Assembly: GCA_024743115.1 (NCBI GenBank)
Contig: JANSXC010000001.1
Location: 1-64,000 of the forward strand
From: a bacterium
GTDB taxonomy: Bacteria; Planctomycetota; UBA1135; UBA2386
DNA: 64,000 bases
Direction of reading: 5' to 3'
Part shown: positions 17,068 through 25,145 of the stretch, piece after piece
Layout of the letters: each line of letters starts with the position of its first letter
How positions within the stretch are numbered: the stretch's first letter is position 1
Program-made: the position numbers and the translations under genes
Notes under the pieces: generated by a model
What the model was told of the DNA's origin: nothing
What the model saw: the letters and a program-made list of their open reading frames with translations, nothing else
Databases searched by the model: none

Positions 17068-18411
17068 TCATCGCGACGAGAGTCGCGCCAAGGGCTGCAC
17101 GGTCTGCGTGAGGTCACGGAGGGCCGGGCCCGCGTAGGCGACCCCGCGTTGGATCACATAGCGGGGGGACGTGAGCGTCGCCAGATCGGCGGTCGGGTCG
17201 GCGTCGAGCACGAGCAGGGTCGCAGCTTTGCCCGGTTCGATCGATCCGGTGCGGTCCGCGATGCCGATGGCTGCGGCGCTGGTGCGGGTGGCGGCTTCGA
17301 TGAGTTCGACCGGCGAGAGACCGGCGCGTTCGACGAGGAGCGAGTACTCGCGGTGGATCGCGGGCAGACCGTCGAGGTTGCCGCGATCGCTGCCCGTCGC
17401 GATGCGCACACCGGCTGCGCGGGCGGCCTTGACGATCGCGATTGCGCAGTCGGCCGGGTCGACCCACTGGGGCGGTGGTCGCAGTCCGCTGGCGGCGACG
17501 AGCGTGGCGTCGAGGATCGTGCCGCGCTGCGCCATCGTTCGGAAGAGTTCGTCGCCGCCGGCTGCGGCCAGCACGGCGGCGGCGCTGCCACGTTCGCGCG
17601 GCGATGCGTCGTGCATGAGCATGTGCGCGTGCGACACGACTTGCACGCCGGCCTCGACCGTGGCGAGCGCGGTCGTGCGCCGCGGAGCGATCACCCAATG
17701 GCCCCAGACGGCGAGTCCGTGTTGTTGGGCTGCGGTGACGATGCGAGCGACGAGGTCCGGGGCCAGGCCCGCATAGAGCTTGACGCCCGTCGCACCGCAG
17801 CCGCGAACCTGCAGCATCAGGGCATCGAGATCCGTGTCGGCGCGCACGATGTGGGCCCACGGTGCGCTCCCGACTTCGCGGCCGCGCGACGCGGAGGCGG
17901 CCCGCGGGTCGGCGAAGAAGCGTGGGCTCGCGAGGATGGCCGCGTAGTGGATGTCCGGTCCGGGTAGTTCGCCGAGGAGCGTCTGGCGGGCGAGGAACGT
18001 CAGCACACGGCCGTCGCCGCCCATGTCGCGGACCGTCGTGATGCCGTGCCCGAGCAGGCGTCGTAGTTGTTCGCGCGTTGCGGCGAGGTAACCGTCGCGG
18101 CTCGGGGCTGTGGCGAGGTGGGTGTGCGCCTCGATCAGCCCGGGCACGGCGAAGCAGCCGGTGAGGTCGACCACTTCGGCTGCCGTAGGCCAGTCGGTCG
18201 AAGTCGAGTCCGGTTGGACCGCGGTGATCTCGGCGCCCGTCATGATGATCGTCGTGTCGGCACGGGGTGGCGTGCCGGTACCGTCGATCAGCGTCAGGTG
18301 TCGCAGGACCCGAACGGTCGGTGTCGCGGCCTGCGCGGCCGTCGCAACGCAGCCGCCGATGAGTACCGCGAGGGCATAGGAAGTGGTCCGGATACGAGGC
18401 AGGGTCGGCAT
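17068..18411 (-). CDS. Secreted metal-dependent amidohydrolase (imidazolonepropionase-like)
   Basis: 447-residue hydrolase with an N-terminal signal peptide (YALAVLIGGCVATAAQA). The metal-binding HxH is in GLIEAHTHLA, a probable carbamylated or ligand lysine lies in GVKLYAGLAPDL, and later metal histidines lie in VWGHWV and VVSHAHM. The essential aspartate is in ATGSDRGNLDGLP. These place it with the amidohydrolase superfamily of exported prolidase or imidazolonepropionase-type proteins. The start is the ATG immediately before the signal peptide; upstream in-frame sequence belongs to the kinase gene region. It is the third gene of the sigma factor-kinase operon, 38 bases after the kinase. Confidence 0.88.
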   Translation of the reverse strand: MPTLPRIRTTSYALAVLIGGCVATAAQAATPTVRVLRHLTLIDGTGTPPRADTTIIMTGAEITAVQPDSTSTDWPTAAEVVDLTGCFAVPGLIEAHTHLATAPSRDGYLAATREQLRRLLGHGITTVRDMGGDGRVLTFLARQTLLGELPGPDIHYAAILASPRFFADPRAASASRGREVGSAPWAHIVRADTDLDALMLQVRGCGATGVKLYAGLAPDLVARIVTAAQQHGLAVWGHWVIAPRRTTALATVEAGVQVVSHAHMLMHDASPRERGSAAAVLAAAGGDELFRTMAQRGTILDATLVAASGLRPPPQWVDPADCAIAIVKAARAAGVRIATGSDRGNLDGLPAIHREYSLLVERAGLSPVELIEAATRTSAAAIGIADRTGSIEPGKAATLLVLDADPTADLATLTSPRYVIQRGVAYAGPALRDLTQTVQPLARLSSR

Positions 18412-18449
18412 GTTCGGGATGTTCGGGCGGCGGGGGGTCAGGGGTTGGA

Positions 18450-19841
18450 TCAGGCGTGGGCTGGCGCGCGCCAGCGAAGTGCGAGCACCAGCAGAACGGC
18501 GAACGTCCCGAACGTGGCGAGGGTCGGTGCGCGCGGCAGTTGCCCTTGCGAGCCGACGGCGAAGATCAGTGCCAGGGTGTGCAGCACGCCGGCCAGCGCG
18601 GGCAGCGCGCTCGCTCGACCGCGCAGTCGTCGCCAGCGCACCGCGGCGGCGGCGACGGCGACGAATGCCGCGGCGTAGACCGCGAGGAGCGCGGTCGGTA
18701 GCTGATGCGCGATCAGGTGCCAGCCGATCACGCGCCCCTCCGAAGTGTCCACGAACAGGCCGTAGATTGCATGGTCTCGCAGTGGGCCGTCGTACCACGG
18801 CAGGAACAGGCAGTAGCCGGTCGTTAGCGCGCCGATCGTCCCGACCCAGAGCAGGTCGGTCGGGCGGCGCGGGCGGACCGGGCCACCGGCCGTTCCGTCC
18901 GGTGGGGTTGCCGAATCGCCCGCGAGGATCGCGGCCGCGAGTTCGCGCGCCGAGTCGAAACGTTCGGCCGGATCGACGGCGAGGCACCGGGCGAGGATGG
19001 GATCGATCCACGTCGGCACGCCCGGCCGACTCGAGGCCGGCGCGAAGTTGCCACGCGGCAGATCACCGGTCAGCAGTTCGTAGAGCAGGACGCCGACTGC
19101 GTAGAGGTCGGCGGCGGGGCCCACGGGCGCGCCGGGTCGGAGCTGTTCGGGCGCCATATAGTGCGGGGTGCCGAGTCGATCGTGTGACCCCGTGAGCTGT
19201 GACATCGGCGGTTCGGCGTGGGCGATCCGAGCGAGGCCGAAGTCCGTGATGCGAAGCCGCAGGTCTTCGTCGACGAGGACGTTCTCGGGCTTGATGTCAC
19301 GGTGAACGATGCCGCGATCGTGGGCGTACTGCAGGGCCGCGCACAGCTGGGGGAGCAATCGCACGACGTCGTCGATCGTGAGCCGGTCGGCGGCGAGGAG
19401 TTCTCGGAGATTCAGGCCGTCGCAGAACTCGATGGCGAGGAATGGCAGGCCGTCGCGACAGCCGAAGTCGAGCAACGTGACGATGTGGGGGTGGTCGAGT
19501 TGCGCGAGAATGCGGGCTTCGCGACGGAAGCGGCGTTCGAAGTCGGGGTGGCCGAGGTGCGCGCCGAGCAGGACTTTGAGGGCGATCGAGCGCCCGATCT
19601 CGCGATGCTGCGCGTGATAGACGGCGCCCGTGCCGCCGCGTCCGAGGAGCCCGGCGATCGTGAACTCGGGGAACCGGCGACTGAGGTCGGCTACCGACGG
19701 CAGGTCGCTGGCGGGCGGCCGATCGCCGACGGACTCGGCCACGGTCGCAACGGCGCAACGGCAGCACAACCCGTGGCGCGTCGCGGCGAGCGGCTCGTTA
19801 CAGCTCGGACATGGTCGGGGATCGGAGGCCATGGCGGGCAT
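18450..19841 (-). CDS. Membrane-anchored Ser/Thr protein kinase with N-terminal zinc ribbon
   Basis: 463-residue Hanks-type kinase. An N-terminal zinc ribbon (CPSCNEPLAATRHGLCCRC) precedes the catalytic domain, about residues 60-325. Visible motifs are the glycine loop GRGGTGAVY, the lysine in IALKVLL, HRDIKPENVLVD, ITDFGLARI and GTPHYMAPEQL. All key residues are present, so it should be active. Four hydrophobic segments follow (about 330-455), giving a membrane sensor tail. The gene lies 33 bases after an ECF sigma factor gene, an arrangement known for ECF-kinase signalling pairs. Either of two near-adjacent Met codons (19841 or 19832) could be the start. Confidence 0.93.
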   Translation of the reverse strand: MPAMASDPRPCPSCNEPLAATRHGLCCRCAVATVAESVGDRPPASDLPSVADLSRRFPEFTIAGLLGRGGTGAVYHAQHREIGRSIALKVLLGAHLGHPDFERRFRREARILAQLDHPHIVTLLDFGCRDGLPFLAIEFCDGLNLRELLAADRLTIDDVVRLLPQLCAALQYAHDRGIVHRDIKPENVLVDEDLRLRITDFGLARIAHAEPPMSQLTGSHDRLGTPHYMAPEQLRPGAPVGPAADLYAVGVLLYELLTGDLPRGNFAPASSRPGVPTWIDPILARCLAVDPAERFDSARELAAAILAGDSATPPDGTAGGPVRPRRPTDLLWVGTIGALTTGYCLFLPWYDGPLRDHAIYGLFVDTSEGRVIGWHLIAHQLPTALLAVYAAAFVAVAAAAVRWRRLRGRASALPALAGVLHTLALIFAVGSQGQLPRAPTLATFGTFAVLLVLALRWRAPAHA

Positions 19842-19874
19842 CGCGTCAGGGCATGACCCGAATCGCGCTCAGGG

Positions 19875-20624
19875 TTACACGGCGGGAGGATCTTTCTGCG
19901 GTGGATCTTTCTGCAGGGCGTCGAGCAGCTCGCGGAGTTCGGCGCCCGTTGCCGTCGGGTCGGTGAGGGTCTGAGCGACCTCGTCGAGTAGTTGACGGCG
20001 AAAGCGATCGCGCAGGCGATGTACCGCGACCTTGACCGCGGTCGGGTTCAGGTCGAGGCGGGTCGCGATCTCGTGATACTCGGCGGCGGCCGGGCGGGTG
20101 CCCAGGAAGCGCGCGAGCTCGTCGAAGACGTCGGCGCGGCCGCGGCCGGCGTAGTCGGTGCGCAGCCTGGTCAGACAGCGATCGAGCGCGGCGAGGGCGA
20201 ACTGGCGGTCGAACGCGCGTTGCGGGGTCGCGGTCGTCGCGATCTCGTCCTGGAACCGCCGTTCCACGACCGCGGCATCGAGGGACCAGGTCCGGACCGC
20301 GCCGCCGCGTTTCTGCGCGCGCGCGTGCCGCGCCCGGCGGCCGAGGAAGTGTCGGAACGCACCGATCAGGTAGTTGCGGAACCGGCCCTTGTCGGGATCG
20401 GCGCCCGTGATCGCGTTGCGGTCGAGCAGCTCGACCATGAACCCCTGCACCTGGTCCATCGCCTCCTGCTCGTCCGTGCCGCGGCTGCGTGAGTACGCGT
20501 AGAGCGCGCCCCAGTAGGCCTCGCAGAGCTCGCCGAGTGCGGCACGGCGAGTCGTCGGATCGGCCGCAGCCGTGCCGGCGACGACGCTCCACCGGGTGCT
20601 CGGAAACGGTTCGCGCGAGATCAA
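19875..20624 (-). CDS. ECF-type sigma-70 family RNA polymerase sigma factor
   Basis: 249-residue sigma factor of the large ECF class common in Planctomycetota and Acidobacteria. It opens with FPSTRWSVVAGTA, followed by region 2 (ALGELCEAYWGALYAYSRSRG...VQGFMVELLDRNAITGAD), the GRFRNYLIGAFRHFL segment, and region 4 with HEIATRLDLNPTAVKVAVHRLRDRFR, a clear helix-turn-helix. No anti-sigma gene is adjacent. A Ser/Thr kinase gene follows 33 bases downstream, so regulation by phosphorylation is plausible by analogy with kinase-linked ECF factors. The C-terminus ends in a duplicated QKDPP motif from a 15-base tandem repeat. Confidence 0.9.
   Translation of the reverse strand: MISREPFPSTRWSVVAGTAAADPTTRRAALGELCEAYWGALYAYSRSRGTDEQEAMDQVQGFMVELLDRNAITGADPDKGRFRNYLIGAFRHFLGRRARHARAQKRGGAVRTWSLDAAVVERRFQDEIATTATPQRAFDRQFALAALDRCLTRLRTDYAGRGRADVFDELARFLGTRPAAAEYHEIATRLDLNPTAVKVAVHRLRDRFRRQLLDEVAQTLTDPTATGAELRELLDALQKDPPQKDPPAV
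19888..19914 (-). repeat. 15-base tandem duplication at the end of the sigma factor gene
   Basis: GGATCTTTCTGC occurs at 19888-19899 and 19903-19914 with a 15-base period. It encodes QKDPP twice in the sigma factor's C-terminal tail and keeps the frame. Confidence 0.85.
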
Positions 20625-20741
20625 TCGGTTCGAGCCGGCGGTTCGGGCCGGCTGGCAGCGGGGGGAACCGAGGGCTACGCCGCGCCGGTCGCGTTATTCG
20701 GCGATCGCCAACTTCCAGGTCACGTCACCAACCGCCGGGCG

Positions 20742-21836
20742 CTACTTACCGTTGGTCTTCGCCGGTGTGCCGGCGTTCGTCGGTCCCGCTCCCGTCATTC
20801 CCGCGGCGCGCGGCGTCAGCGGTTTGCTCAGCAACGTCTCGAGCTGTTTGGCGACGGTTTCCGTCGTGGCCTTGTCGAGGGCCTGTTCGAAGAACGGGCG
20901 GGCTTTCTCGCCTTCGATCGCGGCGATGGCTTCGAGGCAGTGGACCTGGAACAGCGGGTTGTGGGAGTGGCCGGGCGGGCGCTCGAACAGCTTCCGGATC
21001 GTGCCGGCGGCGCGCGCAGTGCGGCGCTTGCCGAGTTCCTTGACGCAGGTCTGCACCGTCATCATGTCGCTGTCGGTGCGGCCCATGACCATGAGGAGCG
21101 TGTCTTCGGTCTCCGGATCCTCGGCGGTCACGTACTTGGTCACGAAGTTGTGGAAACCCGTGGTGGCGACCGCGCTGATGTCGGGGATCGGCAGGCCGTA
21201 GGCGGCGGCGCGCTCGGGATTGACGCCGCGGCTCGACTCGGTGAGCAGCACCTGGCGCAGGCAACGCTGCGCCAGCGGCCGGTCCTCGCGCAGCAGGATG
21301 TCAGACGCGTACCACCGCAGTCGGGGTGAGGGCAGCTTCTGGCCCATCACGACCTGCCGCACCATTTCGAGCGCGGGCTTGCGGTCGATCACGAGAGCGG
21401 CCTCGAGCAGCCACTTGAGTTCGTCGAAGTTCTTCGCCGCCTCGAGTGCGGCGATGCGATCCATCACCGGCTTCCAGGCGTCCTCGCCGACCGACTCGAA
21501 CGCGCGCAGGATGCTCTTCATCTGCTTCATCGCGGCCTCGAAGTCGGGTTCCGGCGTGCGGGCGCTGACGAGCATCGGCGCGTAGGTCTTCAGCGCGGCC
21601 AGCAGCGCGGCCGGCCCGCGGCCATCCATGCGCTGTTCGATCCGGATGCGGGTGATCTCGCCGAGGATCTCCTGCATTGTCGCCTCTCGCGCGGCGAGCT
21701 GCTCCTCGACGGCGGTCAGGCGGGCGTTGCTGGAGCGCAGTTCGAGCGCCGCCCAGCCGGAGCCGAGGGCGATCAGGGTCGCGAGGGCGCCGAGCGCCAG
21801 GCGGGGTCCGGTGGAAGTGGCGGGGGTCGTGGCCAT
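20742..21836 (-). CDS. Membrane-anchored HEAT-like repeat protein
   Basis: 364-residue protein with one N-terminal hydrophobic segment (about 12-32), a short coiled coil (AVEEQLAAREATMQEILGEI) and an all-helical body resembling HEAT-like repeats (RWYASDILLREDRPLAQRCL; FQVHCLEAIAAIEGEKARPF). The C-terminus is Pro/Thr/Gly-rich. No enzymatic motif was found. It starts next to the long hairpin-rich gap that precedes the tandem lipoproteins and is transcribed away from them. Function unknown. Confidence 0.75.
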   Translation of the reverse strand: MATTPATSTGPRLALGALATLIALGSGWAALELRSSNARLTAVEEQLAAREATMQEILGEITRIRIEQRMDGRGPAALLAALKTYAPMLVSARTPEPDFEAAMKQMKSILRAFESVGEDAWKPVMDRIAALEAAKNFDELKWLLEAALVIDRKPALEMVRQVVMGQKLPSPRLRWYASDILLREDRPLAQRCLRQVLLTESSRGVNPERAAAYGLPIPDISAVATTGFHNFVTKYVTAEDPETEDTLLMVMGRTDSDMMTVQTCVKELGKRRTARAAGTIRKLFERPPGHSHNPLFQVHCLEAIAAIEGEKARPFFEQALDKATTETVAKQLETLLSKPLTPRAAGMTGAGPTNAGTPAKTNGK

Positions 21837-21868
21837 GATTCGAGAGTAGTGGGTGGGTCCGGATCGGT

Positions 21869-21900
21869 CACGGCGTGTTCGAACCCGAACATTTGCCGTG
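21869..21900. repeat. Nested inverted repeat near the HEAT gene start
   Basis: Outer arms CACGGC (21869-21874) and GCCGTG (21895-21900) enclose inner arms GTTCG (21877-21881) and CGAAC (21886-21890) with loop AACC. It could be an operator or leader hairpin for the minus-strand gene starting at 21836. Confidence 0.6.
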
Positions 21901-21954
21901 CCTTAGTGCTCTCCGGGCGGTCCCGAACGGCTCGGGTGAGCGAAGTCGCGCAGG

Positions 21955-21990
21955 TTGATTCGTGGGAGATAAAGTTCTCTATAGAATAGC
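21955..21990 (+). promoter_or_regulatory. AT-rich promoter-like island
   Basis: This short AT-rich patch inside GC-rich DNA contains TAGAAT (21982-21987, five of six matches to TATAAT), but TTGATT (21955-21960) is 21 bases away, longer than the optimum spacer. The local composition is the main argument. It lies about 510 bases before the first lipoprotein start, so any transcript from it would have a long leader. Confidence 0.3.
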
Positions 21991-22060
21991 GTTACGACGG
22001 ACGATACGGAAGCGGGGAAGCGCGTCTTCGGCAGTTCGGCATGGAAGTTGTCCGCGACCG

Positions 22061-22080
22061 GCGGGCCGCCCCCGGCCCGC
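22061..22080 (+). repeat. Perfect GC hairpin in the lipoprotein leader
   Basis: GCGGGCCG at 22061-22068 pairs perfectly with CGGCCCGC at 22073-22080 across a CCCC loop. No T run follows, so it is not a typical terminator. Confidence 0.7.
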
Positions 22081-22191
22081 TGTCCCCGGTCCGTGTTCCG
22101 CGTTTCGGAATACGAGCCGATTCTCACCCTTCCGGACGCTCCGTTCCGTGCCTCGAACCGCCGATCCCATCAGCCGAAGCCGACCCGAACC

Positions 22192-22211
22192 CCCGCGCGA
22201 ATCCGCGCGGG
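22192..22211 (+). repeat. Perfect GC hairpin in the lipoprotein leader
   Basis: CCCGCGCG at 22192-22199 pairs perfectly with CGCGCGGG at 22204-22211 around an AATC loop. No T run follows. It is the second strong stem-loop in the same leader. Confidence 0.7.
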
Positions 22212-22496
22212 TCCCCGGCAGTCGGAATCGGCCGGAGAACGGCCCCCCAAAGGGCCTGGAAACCCGGGCGACCTGCGCTACGTCGGTTTCGAGCCCGGCC
22301 TTGCGGCTACGAGTGCGGTATGGTTCTCTAACGGATCCAAGCCCCGGCTTGGCCCCTCTCCGCCAGTCCCCTCTCCCGCTGGTCGCCGTTCCGCCGTCTG
22401 CCCGATCCCTCACCGATCGGCGGCAGCAGGCGCGATGGCGACTGCCGGTGCGTCCTGATTCCACCTCCTGATCCAATTTCATTGAATCGAGGCCAC

Positions 22497-25121
22497 ATGT
22501 TGTTCCGTATCACGGCTCCCGTCGCGCTGCTCATTGCCCTCGTTGGCCTGGCCGGTTGTTCCGGCGGCGAAGCCAGCGTCGGTGAGGGCCGAATCGCCTG
22601 CGATGGCGACGACGTCACGGCGCTCTGCCTGTTCAACTGCAGTCTCGGTTGCAGCCAGACCGGCTGCCTGCGCTCCGATATCGCGCAGAACGAAATCCTG
22701 ATCCTGCAGTTCAGCGACGAGGTCGATCCGGCCACGGTCAACCCCTCGACGATTCGCCTGCGCACCGCGTCGGGCGAGCTGCCGGTGGGCGAGTTCTTCG
22801 TCAACGGCAGGCAGGTCGAGTTCGTGCCGACGCTGTTGATCTCGGGTGGGCAGACGTTCTTCGGTTTCCGTCCGGGCGAGGTCTACACGCTGACGATTCC
22901 GGGTTCGCGCACCGAGCCCAACACGGTCACCAGCACGTCGGGCTTCGCGTTCGCCGAGACCTTCACGTGCTCGCTCGTCACGAGCCAGGGCATCCAGGAT
23001 CTCAACGGCGTGCCGCCGAGCGCCGATCTCGTGTCGCCGTCGGCCAGTAACCGGGTCGGTGTCGATCTCGACACGATCCTCCAGCTCGACTTCAACGAGA
23101 TGGTCGACGTGACGCCGTTCCAGAACGGTTCGCCGGTCACGTTCGAAGTGCGCCGCACGACGGTCAACAGCAACAACGTGCGCGTTTGCGATCCCAACTC
23201 CGCGGCGCTCCCCTTGCCGGGCACGCCGCGCCTGACGTTCGATTCCGCGCGGCGGGTCTCCGTCCTGACGTTCCAGTCGGCGCAGCCGCTGCCGTCGAAC
23301 GCGTGCATCGAGATCAACGTCACGAGCGCGGTCGTCGATCTCGCCGGCAAGCCGGCGCAGCCGCAGACGTTCCGCTTCACGACCCTGACCCTGCCGCTCG
23401 AGGAGCGCGACGTCACCGAGGAGTTCGACAACGACAACCAGCTCGACCGCGACCGCTCCGGCGGCACGTGGAGCGGCGGGGTCGCGACGTTCGCCAAGGT
23501 CGGCGGTGACGGCCGCCACGGTCCGTTCTCGGTCGATCTCGGCACCTACAAGGGCCCGATCAACGGCAAGGAAGAGTACGAGATCAACACCGACAACACG
23601 ATCATCCCGCCGGAGAACACCTTCACGGGCACGCCGGTCGCGGTGACGGACGGTCGGTTCTTCTTCGATACGATGACCGTGCCGGGCAACGTCCGCCTGA
23701 AGTTCGTCGGGTCCTCGATGCCCGTCATCACGGTCGCCGGTCGCTGCGACATCCTCGGCGAGATCGACATCGCGGGTGAGTCGCTGCCCTTCCCGTCGTC
23801 GTCGCCGTTCGGCGGGCAGGAAGGCGGCGAGGGTGGCATCTTCGCCGGCGCGGGCGGTGACGGTGGCGATCGTTGCCCCGGCAACGGCGCGCTGCCGAGC
23901 CATCAGGGCAGGGACGGCGAGAGTGCCAACGTTCTCGCTGGACGCGCCTATCTGACCACCGCCGCGAACACGGGCGGCAAGGGCTCGACCATGTTCCCGG
24001 CCAATGGCCAGAGCTCGGCGCTGTTCTTCGCGCCGTCGCCGACCGCGGTGTCCTACACCCCGACGGCCTCGGCGCCGGGTGGCGGTGGCGGTCTCCGCAA
24101 CCCGGGTCAGCCCGGTGAGGTCACGTTCAACAACCACATCAACCCGTCGACCAACCAGGCGCCGAACCCGGCTTACATGGGCCCGCCCTCGGTCGGTGGG
24201 GATGCGCTGCAGTTCTTCCCGTTCCCCGACCCGTCGGGTTCGGACAAGAGCTCGATCCACTTCCTCTTTGGTGGTTCCGGCGGTGGTGGTGCCGCATCCA
24301 ACGCGGCGCTCGCGCTCGACGTCGTGCCGAACTTCACGCGCGGCGGCGGCGGCGGCGGTGGCGGTGGTGGCATCGCGTTCCGCGCCGGGGACAACCTGGT
24401 CGTCGGTCCGGTGGCGGCGATTCGGGCCCAGGGCGGCTCGACCGCCGGCGTCGCAGCCTCGTTCGGCACGGCCAACCCGATGCCGGGTGGCGGTGGCTCG
24501 GGCGGCTCGATCGTGCTGCAGTCGGGTCGCGCCGCGGACATCCAGGGTGAGGTCAACGTGGCCGGTGGTATCGGCGGCAGCTACGCCCGTCAGGCCGGTG
24601 GTGGCCCGCCCATCGGCGCGCGCGTCGAGGCCAAGGCCGGTGACGGCTCGGACGGCTTCATCCGCTTCGAGATGCCGGGCACCCCGACGCCGCAGATGCT
24701 GCCCAACGCGATGCCGGCCGCGCAGGCCGAGAACGTCGCGGAGTTGACCGAAGAGGATCGCCTTTCGAGCTTCCGCTCGCTGTGGTACTCGACCAACCTG
24801 GTCTTCGGGCCCGAGTTCGCGCGCTACGAGATCCACACCCTGATCAACGGCCAGCCCGAAGTGTTCAGTGACGATCCCGCGAAGGGAATGCTCGCGGGGC
24901 CCGGCGCGCCGGTGCGGATCCAGATCCAGGCGGGTCAGATGGATCTCTCGACGGGTGTCGTCAGCGAGATCCAGCCGTGGCGCACCGGCGTCGCGACCAA
25001 CCAGTCGCAGATCGGTATCGCATCGGACGGCCGCAACGCCTTCCGCTTCGTCATCATTCAGGATCGTGACATCCAGCCGACCGTCGTGATCGAGAAGGTC
25101 GTCATCGTCTACCAGATCTGA
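22497..25121 (+). CDS. Large Gly-rich surface lipoprotein with Cys cluster and Ig-like domains (copy 1)
   Basis: 874-residue predicted lipoprotein: lipobox LAGC with the lipidated Cys at 21. A cysteine cluster follows (C44, C48, C52, C57 in CLFNCSLGCSQTGC). Residues about 60-300 hold two SbsA/Big_5-like Ig domains (EILILQFSDEVDPATVNPST; TILQLDFNEMVDVTPFQN). A beta-rich module starting GGDGRHGPFSVD leads into a long glycine-rich core (about 440-720, with GGQEGGEGGIFAGAGGDGG), and a beta-rich C-terminal domain closes the protein. It was started at ATG 22497; a TTG 15 bases upstream would add five residues. It is paralogous to the next gene. Probably a cell-surface structural protein; function inferred from architecture. 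Confidence 0.82.
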   Translation: MLFRITAPVALLIALVGLAGCSGGEASVGEGRIACDGDDVTALCLFNCSLGCSQTGCLRSDIAQNEILILQFSDEVDPATVNPSTIRLRTASGELPVGEFFVNGRQVEFVPTLLISGGQTFFGFRPGEVYTLTIPGSRTEPNTVTSTSGFAFAETFTCSLVTSQGIQDLNGVPPSADLVSPSASNRVGVDLDTILQLDFNEMVDVTPFQNGSPVTFEVRRTTVNSNNVRVCDPNSAALPLPGTPRLTFDSARRVSVLTFQSAQPLPSNACIEINVTSAVVDLAGKPAQPQTFRFTTLTLPLEERDVTEEFDNDNQLDRDRSGGTWSGGVATFAKVGGDGRHGPFSVDLGTYKGPINGKEEYEINTDNTIIPPENTFTGTPVAVTDGRFFFDTMTVPGNVRLKFVGSSMPVITVAGRCDILGEIDIAGESLPFPSSSPFGGQEGGEGGIFAGAGGDGGDRCPGNGALPSHQGRDGESANVLAGRAYLTTAANTGGKGSTMFPANGQSSALFFAPSPTAVSYTPTASAPGGGGGLRNPGQPGEVTFNNHINPSTNQAPNPAYMGPPSVGGDALQFFPFPDPSGSDKSSIHFLFGGSGGGGAASNAALALDVVPNFTRGGGGGGGGGGIAFRAGDNLVVGPVAAIRAQGGSTAGVAASFGTANPMPGGGGSGGSIVLQSGRAADIQGEVNVAGGIGGSYARQAGGGPPIGARVEAKAGDGSDGFIRFEMPGTPTPQMLPNAMPAAQAENVAELTEEDRLSSFRSLWYSTNLVFGPEFARYEIHTLINGQPEVFSDDPAKGMLAGPGAPVRIQIQAGQMDLSTGVVSEIQPWRTGVATNQSQIGIASDGRNAFRFVIIQDRDIQPTVVIEKVVIVYQI

Positions 25122-25145
25122 TCGTTCGCACTATCCCTTCAGACC

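Larger units (their letters stand above)
21837..22496. other. 660-base gene-free region with multiple GC hairpins
   Basis: I found no convincing gene here. Open frames exist but encode Arg/Pro/Ser-rich, frame-shadow-like peptides. The stretch holds several inverted repeats: a nested hairpin at 21869-21900, a perfect 8-base stem with CCCC loop at 22061-22080, a perfect 8-base stem with AATC loop at 22192-22211, and a CCAAGCC/GGCTTGG pair near 22338. A comparatively AT-rich island lies at about 21955-21990. It probably contains the divergent promoters for the HEAT protein and the lipoproteins and a long structured 5' leader for the latter. Roles are inferred. Confidence 0.6.

Noticed and set aside
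21869..21900. tRNA T-loop-like GTTCGAA
   Set aside because: The sequence sits within a nested hairpin and no acceptor stem, D-arm or anticodon arm could be placed around it.
21962..22471. Small genes in the gap before the lipoproteins
   Set aside because: Overlapping open frames exist on both strands, but they encode Arg/Pro/Ser-rich peptides with no motif and no ribosome-binding site.
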